Source: Isoalcanivorax indicus (GTDB lineage Bacteria; Pseudomonadota; Gammaproteobacteria; Pseudomonadales; Alcanivoracaceae). Taken from it: a stretch of 64,000 bases of DNA. A program made the position numbers and the translations under genes. The notes under the pieces are model-generated. The model saw only the letters and a list, made by a program, of their open reading frames with translations, was not told where the DNA came from and made no database searches. Within the stretch, counting starts at the first letter, position 1. The number at the start of each line of letters is the position of its first letter. Below, piece by piece: positions 43,155-52,026 of the stretch. Where the stretch lies: contig NZ_QGMP01000001.1 in NCBI RefSeq assembly GCF_003259185.1, positions 1 to 64,000 on the forward strand, given 5' to 3'.

Positions 43155-43188
43155 GGTGGGGCTGGGCTGAGCGAAGCCCGGCCCCACC
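43155..43188 (+). terminator. Strong hairpin after phoU, probable terminator region
   Basis: GGTGGGGC-T-GGGCT pairs with AGCCC-G-GCCCCACC around a GAGCGA loop. No T-run follows, so the hairpin may need Rho or act as an RNA stabiliser. The inner GGGCTGAGCGAAGCCC resembles the inverted repeat at 55792, so this may also be one of the interspersed repeats. Confidence 0.6.
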
Positions 43189-43218
43189 CGCCTGGATCTG
43201 CTTCACTTCCCCCCGGGT

Positions 43219-43256
43219 TTGACATATATATCCGCTTATCCGAATATATGGATGTC
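43219..43256 (+). promoter_or_regulatory. ars promoter and ArsR operator candidate
   Basis: TTGACA at 43219-43224 is a perfect -35. Downstream, ATATATCCG-CTTATC-CGAATATAT is an imperfect inverted repeat covering the spacer and -10 zone, the usual place for an ArsR/SmtB operator. The -10 is weak (GAATAT with a 17-base spacer). Confidence 0.7.
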
Positions 43257-43279
43257 ATGCCCGACCCGCAGGAACCGCC

Positions 43280-43633
43280 ATGCCCGCCACAGCCCTGTCA
43301 CTCACCCCGGCCATGCTGTGCAAATGCCTCGGCGACGACACGCGCCTGCGCGCCATGTTGCTGTTGCACCGGTTTGGCGAGCTGTGTGTCTGTGATCTGG
43401 TCAGCGCGCTGGCCTTGCCGCAGTCCACCGTATCCCGGCATCTGGCCCAGCTGCGTCAGTGTGGCCTGGTCAGCGACCGTCGGGCCGGGCAGTGGGTGCA
43501 CTACCGCCTCAACCCGGGCCTGCCCGGCTGGGCGGCGCGGGTGCTCGACGAGCTGTGCCGGGCTGCTGCCGAGGCGAATACCGACCTGATGACCCGCGCC
43601 GAGGGCTGCTGCCCCGTCGTCACCACCGCCTGA
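43280..43633 (+). CDS. arsR: Arsenite-responsive repressor ArsR
   Basis: A 117-residue winged helix repressor. The helix-turn-helix is LVSALALPQSTVSRHLAQLR. The metal-binding motif of the classical type is ELCVCDL, with Cys36 and Cys38, and a further Cys pair (LCKCLGDDTR, Cys14 and Cys16) could supply the third ligand. A C-terminal CC pair adds possible thiol ligands. AGGAACC precedes ATG 43280. It is the first gene of the ars operon, which it probably represses when no arsenite is present. Confidence 0.9.
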   Translation: MPATALSLTPAMLCKCLGDDTRLRAMLLLHRFGELCVCDLVSALALPQSTVSRHLAQLRQCGLVSDRRAGQWVHYRLNPGLPGWAARVLDELCRAAAEANTDLMTRAEGCCPVVTTA

Positions 43634-43642
43634 GGAGGCGTC

Positions 43643-44131
43643 ATGCCGTTACCCCTGCGTATTCTGTTTCTGTGCACCGGCAATTCCTGTCGCTCGATCA
43701 TTGCCGAAGGCCTGGCCAATCACCTGGGCGAGGGCCGGATTCAGGCGCTCAGCGCGGGCAGCCAGCCCACCGGCAAGGTGAATGCCAATGCGCTGGCCGT
43801 GTTGGCACGTCATGACGTGCCCATGGCCCATCCGACCTCGGATTCCTGGGACGCTTTCGAGGGTCAGGATTTCGATCTGGTCATCACCGTGTGCGACAAC
43901 GCTGCGGGTGAGAGCTGCCCGATCTGGCTGGGCCAGACCCTGAAGGCCCACTGGGGTGTGCCGGACCCGGCCCATGTCGAGGGCGAACAGGCGGTGATTG
44001 ATCGCGCTTTCGAGTTGACCTACCAGCAGATGCATTGCCGCATCAGCCGCCTGCTGTCGTTGCCCCTGGATGAGATGACCACCGAACAACTGGCGCATGA
44101 GCTGGATGATATTCAACGGCGGTGCGACTGA
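43643..44131 (+). CDS. arsC: Arsenate reductase, low-molecular-weight phosphatase type
   Basis: A 162-residue ArsC of the LMW-PTP fold that reduces arsenate to arsenite, usually with thioredoxin as electron donor. The phosphate loop is [15 protein letters not shown]; the following Cys pair for the disulfide cascade is [11 protein letters not shown]. The [20 protein letters not shown] block is also typical. It follows arsR by 9 bases, and its stop overlaps the ACR3 start (TGATG). Confidence 0.93.
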   Translation: MPLPLRILFLCTGNSCRSIIAEGLANHLGEGRIQALSAGSQPTGKVNANALAVLARHDVPMAHPTSDSWDAFEGQDFDLVITVCDNAAGESCPIWLGQTLKAHWGVPDPAHVEGEQAVIDRAFELTYQQMHCRISRLLSLPLDEMTTEQLAHELDDIQRRCD

Positions 44132-45201
44132 TGGGTGTTTTCGAACGTTTTCTGAGCGTCTGGGTCGGGCTGGGCATTCTGGTCGGCATCAGTCTCGGGC
44201 TGGCGATGCCCGGCGTATTTTCTGCCGTGGCGGGGATCGAATACGCCCACGTCAACCTGGTCGTGGCGGTGCTGATCTGGGCGATGATCTACCCGATGAT
44301 GGTGCAAGTGGATTTCACCGCCATCAAGGATATCCGCAAACGCCCTCAGGGCATCTGGCTGACGCTGGTGGTGAACTGGCTGATCAAGCCCTTCACCATG
44401 GCCGCTCTGGGCTGGCTGTTCTTCCGTGTGCTGTTTGCCGATCTGGTTGATCCGGCTTCCGCCACGGAATATATCGCGGGCATGATCCTGCTGGGCGTTG
44501 CCCCCTGTACCGCCATGGTGTTTGTCTGGAGCCAGCTCACCAAGGGTGATCCGAATTACACCTTGGTGCAGGTGTCGATCAACGACATCATCATGATCTT
44601 TGCGTTTGCGCCGCTGGCGGCGTTGCTGCTGGGCATGACCGACATCACGGTGCCCTGGGAAACCCTGCTGCTCTCGGTGGGCCTGTATGTGGTGCTGCCG
44701 TTGATTGCCGGTGTCTATACGCGCCGCCTGCTCACCCAACGGGGAGGTGTCAACGGCGTCAACCTGTTCCTGTCCCGGGTAAAGCCGCTGTCCATCATGG
44801 GGCTGGTCGGCACCGTGGTGCTGTTGTTTGGCTTGCAGGCACCGACCATTGTCAGTGACCCCTTCGTTATTCTGCTGATTGCTGTGCCGCTGCTGATACA
44901 GAGCTATGGCGTGTTCATTATCGCCTATGGCGGCGCCAGGGCGCTCAAGCTGCCGCACAATGTGGCGGCGCCGGCGGGGCTGATCGGCACGTCCAATTTT
45001 TTCGAGATGGCGGTCGCTGTGGCGATCTCCCTGTTTGGTCTGCACAGCGGCGCCGCGCTGGCGACCGTAGTGGGCGTGCTGGTGGAAGTGCCGGTCATGC
45101 TCACCCTGGTGGCGTTTGCCAACCGCACCCGTCACTGGTTCGACGGCGCGCCGTCGGTATCCGGCAAGGGTGTCGTTGAAGGAGTAAGAGAGCATGAGTA
45201 A
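44131..45201 (+). CDS. ACR3-type arsenite efflux permease
   Basis: A 356-residue membrane protein with ten helices. The start [47 protein letters not shown] and the conserved [21 protein letters not shown] block with the essential Cys place it in the ACR3 (not ArsB) family. It exports arsenite. It is translationally coupled to arsC and overlaps arsH by 8 bases. Some genomes label this gene arsB. Confidence 0.93.
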   Translation: MGVFERFLSVWVGLGILVGISLGLAMPGVFSAVAGIEYAHVNLVVAVLIWAMIYPMMVQVDFTAIKDIRKRPQGIWLTLVVNWLIKPFTMAALGWLFFRVLFADLVDPASATEYIAGMILLGVAPCTAMVFVWSQLTKGDPNYTLVQVSINDIIMIFAFAPLAALLLGMTDITVPWETLLLSVGLYVVLPLIAGVYTRRLLTQRGGVNGVNLFLSRVKPLSIMGLVGTVVLLFGLQAPTIVSDPFVILLIAVPLLIQSYGVFIIAYGGARALKLPHNVAAPAGLIGTSNFFEMAVAVAISLFGLHSGAALATVVGVLVEVPVMLTLVAFANRTRHWFDGAPSVSGKGVVEGVREHE

Positions 45202-45910
45202 TGCAGAGTTGCCCAATCTGGCGAGTGACAGCTTCCGGCTGCCGGATAACGAACAGGTTTTCGCGGCCGCGCCCGGCCAACACAAGCCGCGCATCCTGTT
45301 GCTCTACGGCTCGTTGCGGCAACGGTCTTTCAGTCGCCTGGTGACGGAAGAAGCCGCGCGTTTGCTGGAGACCATGGGGGCTGAGACGCGCCTCTTCGAT
45401 CCGTCCGGTCTGCCATTGCCGGACAGCGAAGACGCCAGCCACCCGAAAGTGGCCGAGCTGCGCGAGATGGTGAGCTGGAGCGAAGGCATGGTCTGGTGCT
45501 CGCCGGAACGCCATGGCGCCATGACCGGCATCATGAAGGCGCAGATCGACTGGATTCCATTGTCGCTGGGTGCCGTGCGCCCGACCCAGGGCAAGACCCT
45601 GGCGGTGATGCAGGTGTGTGGTGGCTCGCAATCGTTCAACGCGGTGAATCAGCTGCGCGTGCTGGGGCGCTGGATGCGCATGCTGACGATTCCGAACCAG
45701 TCGTCGGTCCCCAAGGCGTATCTGGAGTTCGACGCCAACGATCGCATGAAGCCGTCCCCCTTCTACGATCGCATCGTGGATGTCATGGAGGAGCTGATGA
45801 AGTTCACCCTGCTGACGCGCGACCGCGTGGATTATTTCACTGACCGCTACTCCGAGCGCAAGGAAAGCGCCGAACAACTGATGGCCCGCGTCAACCAGCG
45901 AGCGCTTTGA
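45194..45910 (+). CDS. arsH: ArsH NADPH-dependent FMN reductase
   Basis: A 238-residue flavodoxin-like reductase. FMN loop [20 protein letters not shown], the [20 protein letters not shown] block and [20 protein letters not shown] are diagnostic of ArsH. In studied cases ArsH oxidises trivalent organoarsenicals or reduces quinones. It is the last gene of the arsR-arsC-ACR3-arsH operon and converges with the UPF0016 gene. Confidence 0.93.
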   Translation: MSNAELPNLASDSFRLPDNEQVFAAAPGQHKPRILLLYGSLRQRSFSRLVTEEAARLLETMGAETRLFDPSGLPLPDSEDASHPKVAELREMVSWSEGMVWCSPERHGAMTGIMKAQIDWIPLSLGAVRPTQGKTLAVMQVCGGSQSFNAVNQLRVLGRWMRMLTIPNQSSVPKAYLEFDANDRMKPSPFYDRIVDVMEELMKFTLLTRDRVDYFTDRYSERKESAEQLMARVNQRAL

Positions 45911-45912
45911 GG

Positions 45913-46476
45913 TCACAACCCCGTTAGCGTCAGCACCCCGAACAGGATGAACAGGGCGGCGCTGATGCGGTGGGCCCAGGTTTCGATGCGCGGGCTGGTC
46001 AGGCGGGCGCCAAGCCAGATCACCGGCACATTGGCGGCCACCATGCCCAGGGTGGAGCCGCTGAGCACGGCCCAGTAGTCCTCGGGGAAGCGTGCCGCCA
46101 GGGCGATGGTGGCCACCTGGGTCTTGTCGCCAATCTCCGCCAGAAAGAACAGCACAAAGGCGGCGGTAAAGGCGCCCCAGCGGCGACCGTTGCCGACCTC
46201 CTCGTCCTTGTCCGGGATAAGCATCCACAGGCCCAGCAGAATGAAGCTGCCACCCAGCAGCCAGATCAGCACCTGTGTGGGTAACAGCCCGGCCAATGCG
46301 GCGCCCAGCCAGACCGACAGGCCGTGGTTCAGCAAGGTGGCCAGCAGGATGCCGGCCAGAATCAGCCAGGGTGCGCGATAGCGCTGGGCCAGGGCGAACG
46401 AGAGGAGTTGTGTCTTGTCGCCGATTTCACCGATAGCAATCAGCGCGGTAGAGATGACAAAGGCTTCGGCCAGCAT
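45913..46476 (-). CDS. UPF0016-family (GDT1/TMEM165-like) manganese exporter
   Basis: A 187-residue six-helix membrane protein made of two homologous halves. Each half carries the family signature: AIGEIGDKTQLLSFALAQRY in the first and LAEIGDKTQVATIALAARF in the second. Family members exchange Mn2+ or Ca2+ for protons; bacterial ones (MneA-type) export manganese. The upstream region folds like a yybP-ykoY manganese riboswitch, which strongly supports Mn. It converges with arsH, two bases away. Confidence 0.9.
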   Translation of the reverse strand: MLAEAFVISTALIAIGEIGDKTQLLSFALAQRYRAPWLILAGILLATLLNHGLSVWLGAALAGLLPTQVLIWLLGGSFILLGLWMLIPDKDEEVGNGRRWGAFTAAFVLFFLAEIGDKTQVATIALAARFPEDYWAVLSGSTLGMVAANVPVIWLGARLTSPRIETWAHRISAALFILFGVLTLTGL

Positions 46477-46489
46477 GATGATCTATCCA

Positions 46490-46670
46490 GAGGCGGGACT
46501 GTACGAGAGACACGGGACACAGGCCCCCGTCCCGCCGGAGCGGTGCCTGTGTCCCGGGTCTTGTCAGTCCCGGCGGCCGTGGCCGACGGGGTAGAGACGC
46601 CATGCCCTGTGGGGCAAGTATGTTGACGGCTCTCTGCAATACGATCGAGGCAGCGACTACTCCCCCGGAA
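46490..46670 (-). ncRNA. yybP-ykoY-type manganese riboswitch
   Basis: Read on the minus strand, the leader starts with GGGGGAGTAG (46666-46657), passes through GTCAACATACTTGCCCC and GGGCATGGCGTCTCTACCCCG, and continues with CGGGACTGACAAGACCCGGG. The opening GGGGAGTAG with the partner CTACCCC, the ATACT/TCAAC segment and the GACTGACAAGACC tail are features of this class as I know it. An expression hairpin follows: CGGGACACAGGC (46514-46525) against GCCTGTGTCCCG (46546-46557). CAGTCCCG (46494-46501) could pair instead with CGGGACTG of the aptamer. Confidence 0.8.
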
Positions 46671-46678
46671 CGGATCGC

Positions 46679-46708
46679 AATATACCGGCAAACCATGCCG
46701 CAGGCCAA
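46679..46708 (-). promoter_or_regulatory. Promoter of the riboswitch-UPF0016 unit
   Basis: A -10 TATATT (46684-46679, minus strand) with TTGGCC 18 bases upstream would start the RNA near 46672, just before the GGGGGAGTAG riboswitch start. The -35 is weak. Confidence 0.5.
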
Positions 46709-46771
46709 CCCTTGCTCAGGCATAATGGCGCTGACTGACTTCTGACCGATCAGGCAACGGGAGGCCTGCCC

Positions 46772-46981
46772 ATGGACGATGACCGTCTGGTGGATATCGA
46801 AACCAAACTCGCCTACCAGGAAGATCTGGTGCAGGCGCTCAATGGCGTGGTGGCACGCCAGCAACAACAGATCGACCAACTGGAAAAAGCCTGCCGCAGC
46901 CTGATCGAGCATCTGAACACTATGTCCGATGTGGTCAAGACATTGCAGCGGCCGGAAGACGAGATTCCACCGCACTACTGA
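46772..46981 (+). CDS. slyX: SlyX family protein
   Basis: A 69-residue coiled-coil protein. The start DRLVDIETKLAYQEDLVQAL, the central QQQQIDQLEKACRSL helix and the PPHY ending are those of SlyX. The function of SlyX is unknown; it is widely conserved in gammaproteobacteria. GGGAGGCC gives the ribosome site. Its own promoter must lie in or near the divergent riboswitch region. Confidence 0.92.
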   Translation: MDDDRLVDIETKLAYQEDLVQALNGVVARQQQQIDQLEKACRSLIEHLNTMSDVVKTLQRPEDEIPPHY

Positions 46982-47004
46982 GCACACTCACCGAGGCCGA
47001 TGCC

Positions 47005-47757
47005 ATGCTGCTGTTGCCGAGTGTCCACTTCTTGCGTCCCTGGGTCAGCCACTACTGGATCAGCCATTCGGTCACTGCTGACAGCTACCCTGTGTTGCCG
47101 GATGGTTGTGTTGATCTGGTATTTAAGGTCTCGGCAACACATTGGCAGGTGCATTTATACGGCACCAGCACGGCGCCTTGTCCTGTGGCGCTTGATGCGG
47201 GCACGACCTATCTGGGGGTCTGCTTTGCTCCCGGCCAGGCCCGGCATCTGCTCGATCTGCCCCTTGATAACCTGACTGATACCGCGATACCCGCTGCCGG
47301 GCATGTCTGCCTGCCTTTTGAGGCACTGGCCGAGGCAGTGCACAGGGAGTCTCCGGACCAGCTGGCGGCGCGCCTGGATCAGGCGCTGATGCAGCCATTG
47401 GCGGGCTGCCCTGTTCAGGCAGGGCATGTCGACAAGGCGTTATCCGGGCTCCGCCAGGGGCTGGCTGTTCAGACCCTGCTGGCCGACAGCGCGGTCGGCG
47501 CGCGTCAGCTGCAGCGCCTGTTTCGGGAGCAGGTGGGGGTGTCACTGCAGACGCTGGCCAGTATTCGCCGGGTACGTCGTCTGGCGCGGTGGCTGATCAC
47601 GGATCAGCAACGATCCCTCGCAGACATTGCTCTGGCGGTGGGTTATACCGACCAGAGCCACATGAATCGCGCCTGTCGCCAATTGCTGGGCGTGACGCCG
47701 GCCACCCTGCGACGGGACCATGTCGCGTTTGTTCAAGCCGGGCAGGCCGCCCGCTAG
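47005..47757 (+). CDS. AraC-family transcriptional regulator
   Basis: A 250-residue regulator with an N-terminal sensor domain of the DUF6597 type (about residues 1-110, with SVTADSYPVLPDGCVDLVFK and FAPGQARHLLDLP) and a C-terminal AraC double helix-turn-helix (about 150-240, with SLADIALAVGYTDQSHMNRACRQLLGVTP). The following VOC gene, 38 bases away, is a probable target or partner. The ligand is unknown. Confidence 0.88.
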   Translation: MLLLPSVHFLRPWVSHYWISHSVTADSYPVLPDGCVDLVFKVSATHWQVHLYGTSTAPCPVALDAGTTYLGVCFAPGQARHLLDLPLDNLTDTAIPAAGHVCLPFEALAEAVHRESPDQLAARLDQALMQPLAGCPVQAGHVDKALSGLRQGLAVQTLLADSAVGARQLQRLFREQVGVSLQTLASIRRVRRLARWLITDQQRSLADIALAVGYTDQSHMNRACRQLLGVTPATLRRDHVAFVQAGQAAR

Positions 47758-47795
47758 CCATACTGTCGGCTCTGAGGATGTGCAGGAGCGTTGCC

Positions 47796-48158
47796 ATGCA
47801 TCTGTGGTGCGGTGTAATCACAAAGAAGGTGCGCGAAAGCCGGGATTTTTACGTGCGGCTGTTCGGCGCGGAGGTGCTGTTCGATGAAGACTGGTGTGTT
47901 GTGTTGCGGCTGGGGGACAGCGAATTGGGTTTCATGCTGCCGGACCTGCCGCAGCAGGCCGTGCCTTTTCGCGGCGCCTATCCCGGCCAGGGTCTCTGGT
48001 TGACACTTGATGTCGCGGACGTGGATGCCGAGCACACCCGTATCATGGCGCTGGACGTGCCGATCGCCGTCAGCCTGCGTGATGAAGACTGGGGCGATCG
48101 TCATTTCAGTGTGCTGGACCCGAACGGCATTGGCGTGGATGTTGTGACCCGGCGCTAG
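47796..48158 (+). CDS. VOC-family protein
   Basis: A 120-residue VOC protein beginning at ATG 47796 behind CAGGAGCG. The fold halves are KKVRESRDFYVRLFGAEVLF and DEDWGDRHFSVLDPNGIGVDVV. The last strand ends with VDVV rather than the usual metal-binding Glu. Proteins of this kind act on small toxic molecules or bind them. The pairing with the AraC regulator suggests induced expression. Confidence 0.85.
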   Translation: MHLWCGVITKKVRESRDFYVRLFGAEVLFDEDWCVVLRLGDSELGFMLPDLPQQAVPFRGAYPGQGLWLTLDVADVDAEHTRIMALDVPIAVSLRDEDWGDRHFSVLDPNGIGVDVVTRR

Positions 48159-49066
48159 CCCTCGCCTCGGTCGGCATTTTTCTGCAGGTTGTCCTGGTGC
48201 GCGCGCTCCTTGCTTTTGTAGTCGAGGTAGGTCTCAAGGTCGAGCTCCTTGAGCTGGTCCGGATACTGCAGGGTCAGCGTGTGCCAGCGTTCCAGCCGTT
48301 CGTCGCGCTGGTTCGGTTCGGGGGCGCCCAGGAAGGCCTCCAGCGCCAGATAGAAGCGCATGGTGTTGCGTTCGACCATGCCGCGTACGCCGCGCACCGG
48401 GGTATTGTCGGTCCCTTCGCGGCTGAAGCCGATACGGTGCCGCCCGGCCGAGGCGAAATAGACGCGCTGGGCCACCCGGGTCACCATGTTGTAATGCAAT
48501 GAATAGCTGACATGCGCCAGCGTGGTGTGCTCGTCCACCGGCACTGCCTGAATGACAATGCGGTAATCGCGGGTGCCGAAGGGGCCGTCCGGGCCGTGCA
48601 GGACGGTGTTCAGGTAGTTATCGCGAAAGCTGAAGGCTTCAAACACATAGTCGTTACGCGTGGCCTCTTCCGGGCTCTGGTAATAGAGACGACCGCTGTA
48701 GATGCTGACGCGGGTGGGATCGCTTTTCATGTCCAGCACACACGCCTTGATGTTGAAGTGCAGGAAGATGATTTCGCACCAGCTGCGCTTGTCGGCCAGC
48801 TTTTCGCGCAGGGTCTTGAAGGGCGTGTCGATGAGGACATAGATACCGCCCTGCACCTGGTTGTTGTCTTCGCGGGATTCCACATAAATGGGTTCCGCGA
48901 AATCCGCCTGACGGATGGCACGCAGTGCGGCGTCAGTATCAATCGGTGGTCGCCCGTTCTCCAGCGGCTCTGTGGCGGCAGCGAGGGCGACGGGTGTGGT
49001 CAGTGATGACAGTAGCAGTAGCGCGGTCAGCCTCTGGTTCCATGGCACATTCCCGGTTCGGTACAC
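48155..49066 (-). CDS. START-domain-like secreted protein
   Basis: A 303-residue protein from GTG 49066, with AAGGAG six bases upstream. A signal peptide (LTALLLLSSLTTPVALA) is followed by a START/SRPBCC-like lipid-binding domain (about residues 55-260), with strands such as YVESREDNNQVQGGIYVLID and TRDYRIVIQAVPVDEHTTLAHVSYSL. The C-terminus is a charged helix (LETYLDYKSKERAHQDNLQK). A periplasmic lipid-binding or membrane-associated role is inferred. It overlaps the end of the convergent VOC gene by 4 bases. Confidence 0.75.
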   Translation of the reverse strand: MYRTGNVPWNQRLTALLLLSSLTTPVALAAATEPLENGRPPIDTDAALRAIRQADFAEPIYVESREDNNQVQGGIYVLIDTPFKTLREKLADKRSWCEIIFLHFNIKACVLDMKSDPTRVSIYSGRLYYQSPEEATRNDYVFEAFSFRDNYLNTVLHGPDGPFGTRDYRIVIQAVPVDEHTTLAHVSYSLHYNMVTRVAQRVYFASAGRHRIGFSREGTDNTPVRGVRGMVERNTMRFYLALEAFLGAPEPNQRDERLERWHTLTLQYPDQLKELDLETYLDYKSKERAHQDNLQKNADRGEG

Positions 49067-49109
49067 ACCGCACTCCTTATGACGTCCTGCGTCTCCCGAG
49101 CATAGCAGG

Positions 49110-49832
49110 TCATAGCCCGGACATCTTGAAGGCGGCCACCAGCAGCACCAGCGCCAGCAGACGCCGAATGAGCGGCACGCCCAGGCGCCGCGCGCCCAGC
49201 TCGGCGCCCAGCAAACCGCCCGCAGCGGCGGCCAGCGCCCAGAGGGCGGCCTGCCCGGGGAGCGGGGTGCCGCTGGCCAGCACACCGGCCAGCCCGGCCA
49301 GGGAATTGCACAGCACGAACAGCACCACCACGCCGGACACCTCGCGTGTGCGGCTCCATCGGCCGAGCAGGAGCAGCGGGCTCAGGAAGATACCGCCACC
49401 CACGCCGGTCAACCCGGACAGCAGGCCCAGTGCCGCCCCGCTGCCGAGCAGCAGGGGCAGGGCGGGGGTACGTATCGCGGCGGCGGGGGGGTCCGCCGGG
49501 TGGCGCCATAGCTGCAGTGCCGCCCACACCAGCACCAGCGCGACCAGGGGCCGATATCCGGCGGCGGGCAGTGTCAGCAGGCCGCCGACGAAAGCCATGG
49601 GCACGGCCGACAGGGCCAGCGGCCAGAACAGACGCGCATTGAAGAGCCCCGCCCGCAGATAACGCACGGCCGCGATGCTGGCGACGCCGATGTTCATGAT
49701 CAGCGCCGCCGGGCGCATCACCTCGGGCGGGATGCCGTACAGCGCCATGACGGCCAGATAGCCAGAGGCGCCCGCATGCCCGACAGCGGCAAACAGGATG
49801 GCGATGAAAAAGAACCACGGCAGCAAGGTCAT
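49110..49832 (-). CDS. TauE/SafE-family membrane permease
   Basis: A 240-residue membrane protein with about eight helices. The opening FFFIAILFAAVGHAGASGYLAVMALYG and the GLLSGLTGVGGGIFLSPLLLL repeat are family signatures. Members export sulfite, sulfoacetate or related anions; this substrate is unknown. It overlaps the phoR stop by 4 bases, so it is translationally coupled to the phosphate sensor, which is unusual and hints at phosphate-linked expression. Confidence 0.88.
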   Translation of the reverse strand: MTLLPWFFFIAILFAAVGHAGASGYLAVMALYGIPPEVMRPAALIMNIGVASIAAVRYLRAGLFNARLFWPLALSAVPMAFVGGLLTLPAAGYRPLVALVLVWAALQLWRHPADPPAAAIRTPALPLLLGSGAALGLLSGLTGVGGGIFLSPLLLLGRWSRTREVSGVVVLFVLCNSLAGLAGVLASGTPLPGQAALWALAAAAGGLLGAELGARRLGVPLIRRLLALVLLVAAFKMSGL

Positions 49833-51163
49833 GCCGAGCCTGAGGCGATGGGCGCTTCGCTGGCCAGCCGGTGGCCGGGAAAGTGGCAGGTGAAGGTGCT
49901 GCCCCGACCGGGCGTGCTGTGAATGTCCAGCTGGCCGTCGTGGCGTAACAGCACATGCTTGACGATGGCCAGGCCGAGCCCGGTGCCGCCGGTCTCGGTC
50001 ACGCGACTGGAGTCCGGTCGGTAGAAGCGCTCGGTCAGGCGCGGAATATGTCGGGCTTCAATGCCGACGCCGTCGTCGCTGACGGACAGGTGGCCGCCCG
50101 CATCATCTTCCCACCAGCGGATGCGGATATGGCCGCCTGCGGGGGTGTATTTGACGGCGTTGGTGACCAGATTGGCGAAGGCGCTGTGCAGCTCGGCGCC
50201 ATTGCCCAGCAGCCCGGCGCCGGGCGCCACTTCCAGCTGCACGTCCTGCTGCTTGTCCGGCGCCATGGCCAGGGCATCCTGGCGCAGTCGGCGCAACATC
50301 GGCGCCAGCGCCTGCCGTTCGCTGTCGTGTTCGACCTCGGTGCCTTCCAGGCGCGCCAGCAGCAGCAAGTCGTTGACCAGCGCTTCCATGCGCTGGCTTT
50401 GCTGGTTCATCTGGATCAGCGCACGGTGGACGCGTTTCTGCTCGGCGGGAGTCGAATCCAGCAGGGTTTCCAGATAGCCCTTGAGCACGGTCAGCGGCGT
50501 TTTCAGTTCATGGCTGACGTTGCCTACGAAATCCTTGCGCATCTGCTCCAGGTTATGCAGCCGGGTCACGTCACGCACGATGACCAGCCAATCTCCCGCC
50601 CCGAAGCGGGTGATGGTGAATTCCAGCATGCGGTGTTCATCGTTCGGCGATGGCAGCGTCAGAGGATGGTCGAAGTGGCCTTCCTTGAGATACGCAGCAA
50701 AGCGTGGGTCGCGGATCAGGTTGGTCAGCGTCTGCTGCTTGTCATGCGGTGCCTTGAAACCCAGCAGCCGGTCTGCCGCACGGTTCCAGTATTCGATCCG
50801 CCCCTGGCGATCAACCACGACGATGGCATCGCGCAGGGCGGTGATCGAGGTTTCGGCCCGGGTAATCAGGAATTCCAGCTCATCGCGGGCGGCTTTCTCG
50901 CGCCGCAACAGATGATACAGCCGGTCGAACAGGTCGCCCCAGGCGCCCCGGCTTTCCGGCGGCGGCTTGCCCTGCTCGTAGCTCACGACCCAGTGACTCA
51001 GGCGCATCAACTGGCGCAGGTTGAACGCCAGACAGAGGAGTGCGGCCAGCAGCACCGGCCAGAGGCTGTCCAGCATCAGCGACAGGCCTGCACCGGCCAG
51101 TACGAACAGGGCGATGCGGCGAAGCTCCTGGCGAACGGTGGGGGTCACCGGCTGACTCTCCAT
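49829..51163 (-). CDS. phoR: Phosphate regulon sensor kinase PhoR
   Basis: A 444-residue histidine kinase. Two close membrane helices (ALFVLAGAGLSLML and LWPVLLAALLCLAFNLRQL), a PAS domain (RAETSITALRDAIVVVDRQG and YWNRAADRLLGF) and the DHp box VGNVSHELKTPLTVLKGYLE with the phospho-His are followed by the catalytic domain with FANLVTNAVKYTPAGG, DDGVGI and GTGLGLAIVKHV. The start at ATG 51163 fits; 51202 is too long. It phosphorylates PhoB when phosphate is low. Confidence 0.95.
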   Translation of the reverse strand: MESQPVTPTVRQELRRIALFVLAGAGLSLMLDSLWPVLLAALLCLAFNLRQLMRLSHWVVSYEQGKPPPESRGAWGDLFDRLYHLLRREKAARDELEFLITRAETSITALRDAIVVVDRQGRIEYWNRAADRLLGFKAPHDKQQTLTNLIRDPRFAAYLKEGHFDHPLTLPSPNDEHRMLEFTITRFGAGDWLVIVRDVTRLHNLEQMRKDFVGNVSHELKTPLTVLKGYLETLLDSTPAEQKRVHRALIQMNQQSQRMEALVNDLLLLARLEGTEVEHDSERQALAPMLRRLRQDALAMAPDKQQDVQLEVAPGAGLLGNGAELHSAFANLVTNAVKYTPAGGHIRIRWWEDDAGGHLSVSDDGVGIEARHIPRLTERFYRPDSSRVTETGGTGLGLAIVKHVLLRHDGQLDIHSTPGRGSTFTCHFPGHRLASEAPIASGSA

Positions 51164-51229
51164 GCGGGTCGGGTGCCCGCTATTGTACGTCAATGGTTGC
51201 AATCCGTTTGCAGCCTGACTGCACCGGAA

Positions 51230-51931
51230 TCAGGCGCGGGCGGTCTTGGTCGAAAACCGGTAGCCGGTGCCGCGCACCGTCTGGATAAAGCGGTCGAAGT
51301 CGTACGGCGCCAGCGCCTTGCGCAGGCGGCGAATGTGCACGTCGATGGTGCGGTCCTCGACATAGACGTTGGCACCCCACACCTGGTCCAGCAGTTGGGT
51401 ACGGGAATAGGCGCGCTCCTGGTGGCTCATGAAGAACTCCAGCAGGCGGTATTCGGTGGGGCCCATGTCCACCGGCTCGTCGTTGGCGGTGATGCGGTGG
51501 CTGACCGGGTCCAGACACAGACCGTCGACCTCGATGGCCTTGTCGGCGGCCGCCGCGCTGCTGCGGCGCAGCACGGCCTTGATGCGGGAAATCAGTTCGC
51601 GGGTGGAGAACGGCTTGGTGATGTAGTCATCCGCCCCCACGTCCAGCCCCTGGATCTTGTTGTCTTCCTCGCTCTTGGCCGTGAGCATGATGATGGGGAT
51701 TTCGCTGGTGGTCTCGTCGCGTTTGAGGCGGCGCGCCAGTTCGATACCGCTCACCGAAGGCAGCATCCAGTCCAGCAGGATCAGGGCCGGGCGCTCATCG
51801 ACAATGATCTCGTGGGCGCGCTGGGCATTGTCGGCCTCCAGTACATCGAAGTCGGCCATTTCCAGGGCCACGGCAACCATCTCCCGGATGGCCGGCTCAT
51901 CGTCCACGATCAGTAGGGTGTGCTTGCTCAT
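51230..51931 (-). CDS. phoB: Phosphate regulon response regulator PhoB
   Basis: A 233-residue OmpR-family regulator. The receiver domain has the acidic pair in LIVDDEPAIREM, the phospho-Asp in LILLDWMLPSVSGIELA and Lys in MLTAKSEEDNK. The winged helix follows with EYRLLEFFMSHQERAYSRTQ and TIDVHIRRLRKAL. Activates the Pho regulon, including the three PHO boxes in this window. A PHO box at 51979 lies upstream, giving positive autoregulation. Confidence 0.95.
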   Translation of the reverse strand: MSKHTLLIVDDEPAIREMVAVALEMADFDVLEADNAQRAHEIIVDERPALILLDWMLPSVSGIELARRLKRDETTSEIPIIMLTAKSEEDNKIQGLDVGADDYITKPFSTRELISRIKAVLRRSSAAAADKAIEVDGLCLDPVSHRITANDEPVDMGPTEYRLLEFFMSHQERAYSRTQLLDQVWGANVYVEDRTIDVHIRRLRKALAPYDFDRFIQTVRGTGYRFSTKTARA

Positions 51932-51963
51932 GACAGCGTCTGCTCTGGCTTGTACATGCGCCC

Positions 51964-51997
51964 ATTAGATGGCCGTTTCATGACAAGCATATGACAG
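51964..51997 (-). promoter_or_regulatory. PHO box and promoter of phoB
   Basis: On the minus strand CTGTCATATGCTTGTCATG (51997-51979) is a near-perfect PHO box with two GTCAT repeats 11 bases apart. A -10 TCTAAT lies at 51969-51964. Supports autoactivation of phoBR. Confidence 0.9.
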
Positions 51998-52026
51998 TGG
52001 CGCGATTGGGGGTATGGCTGGGTTCC

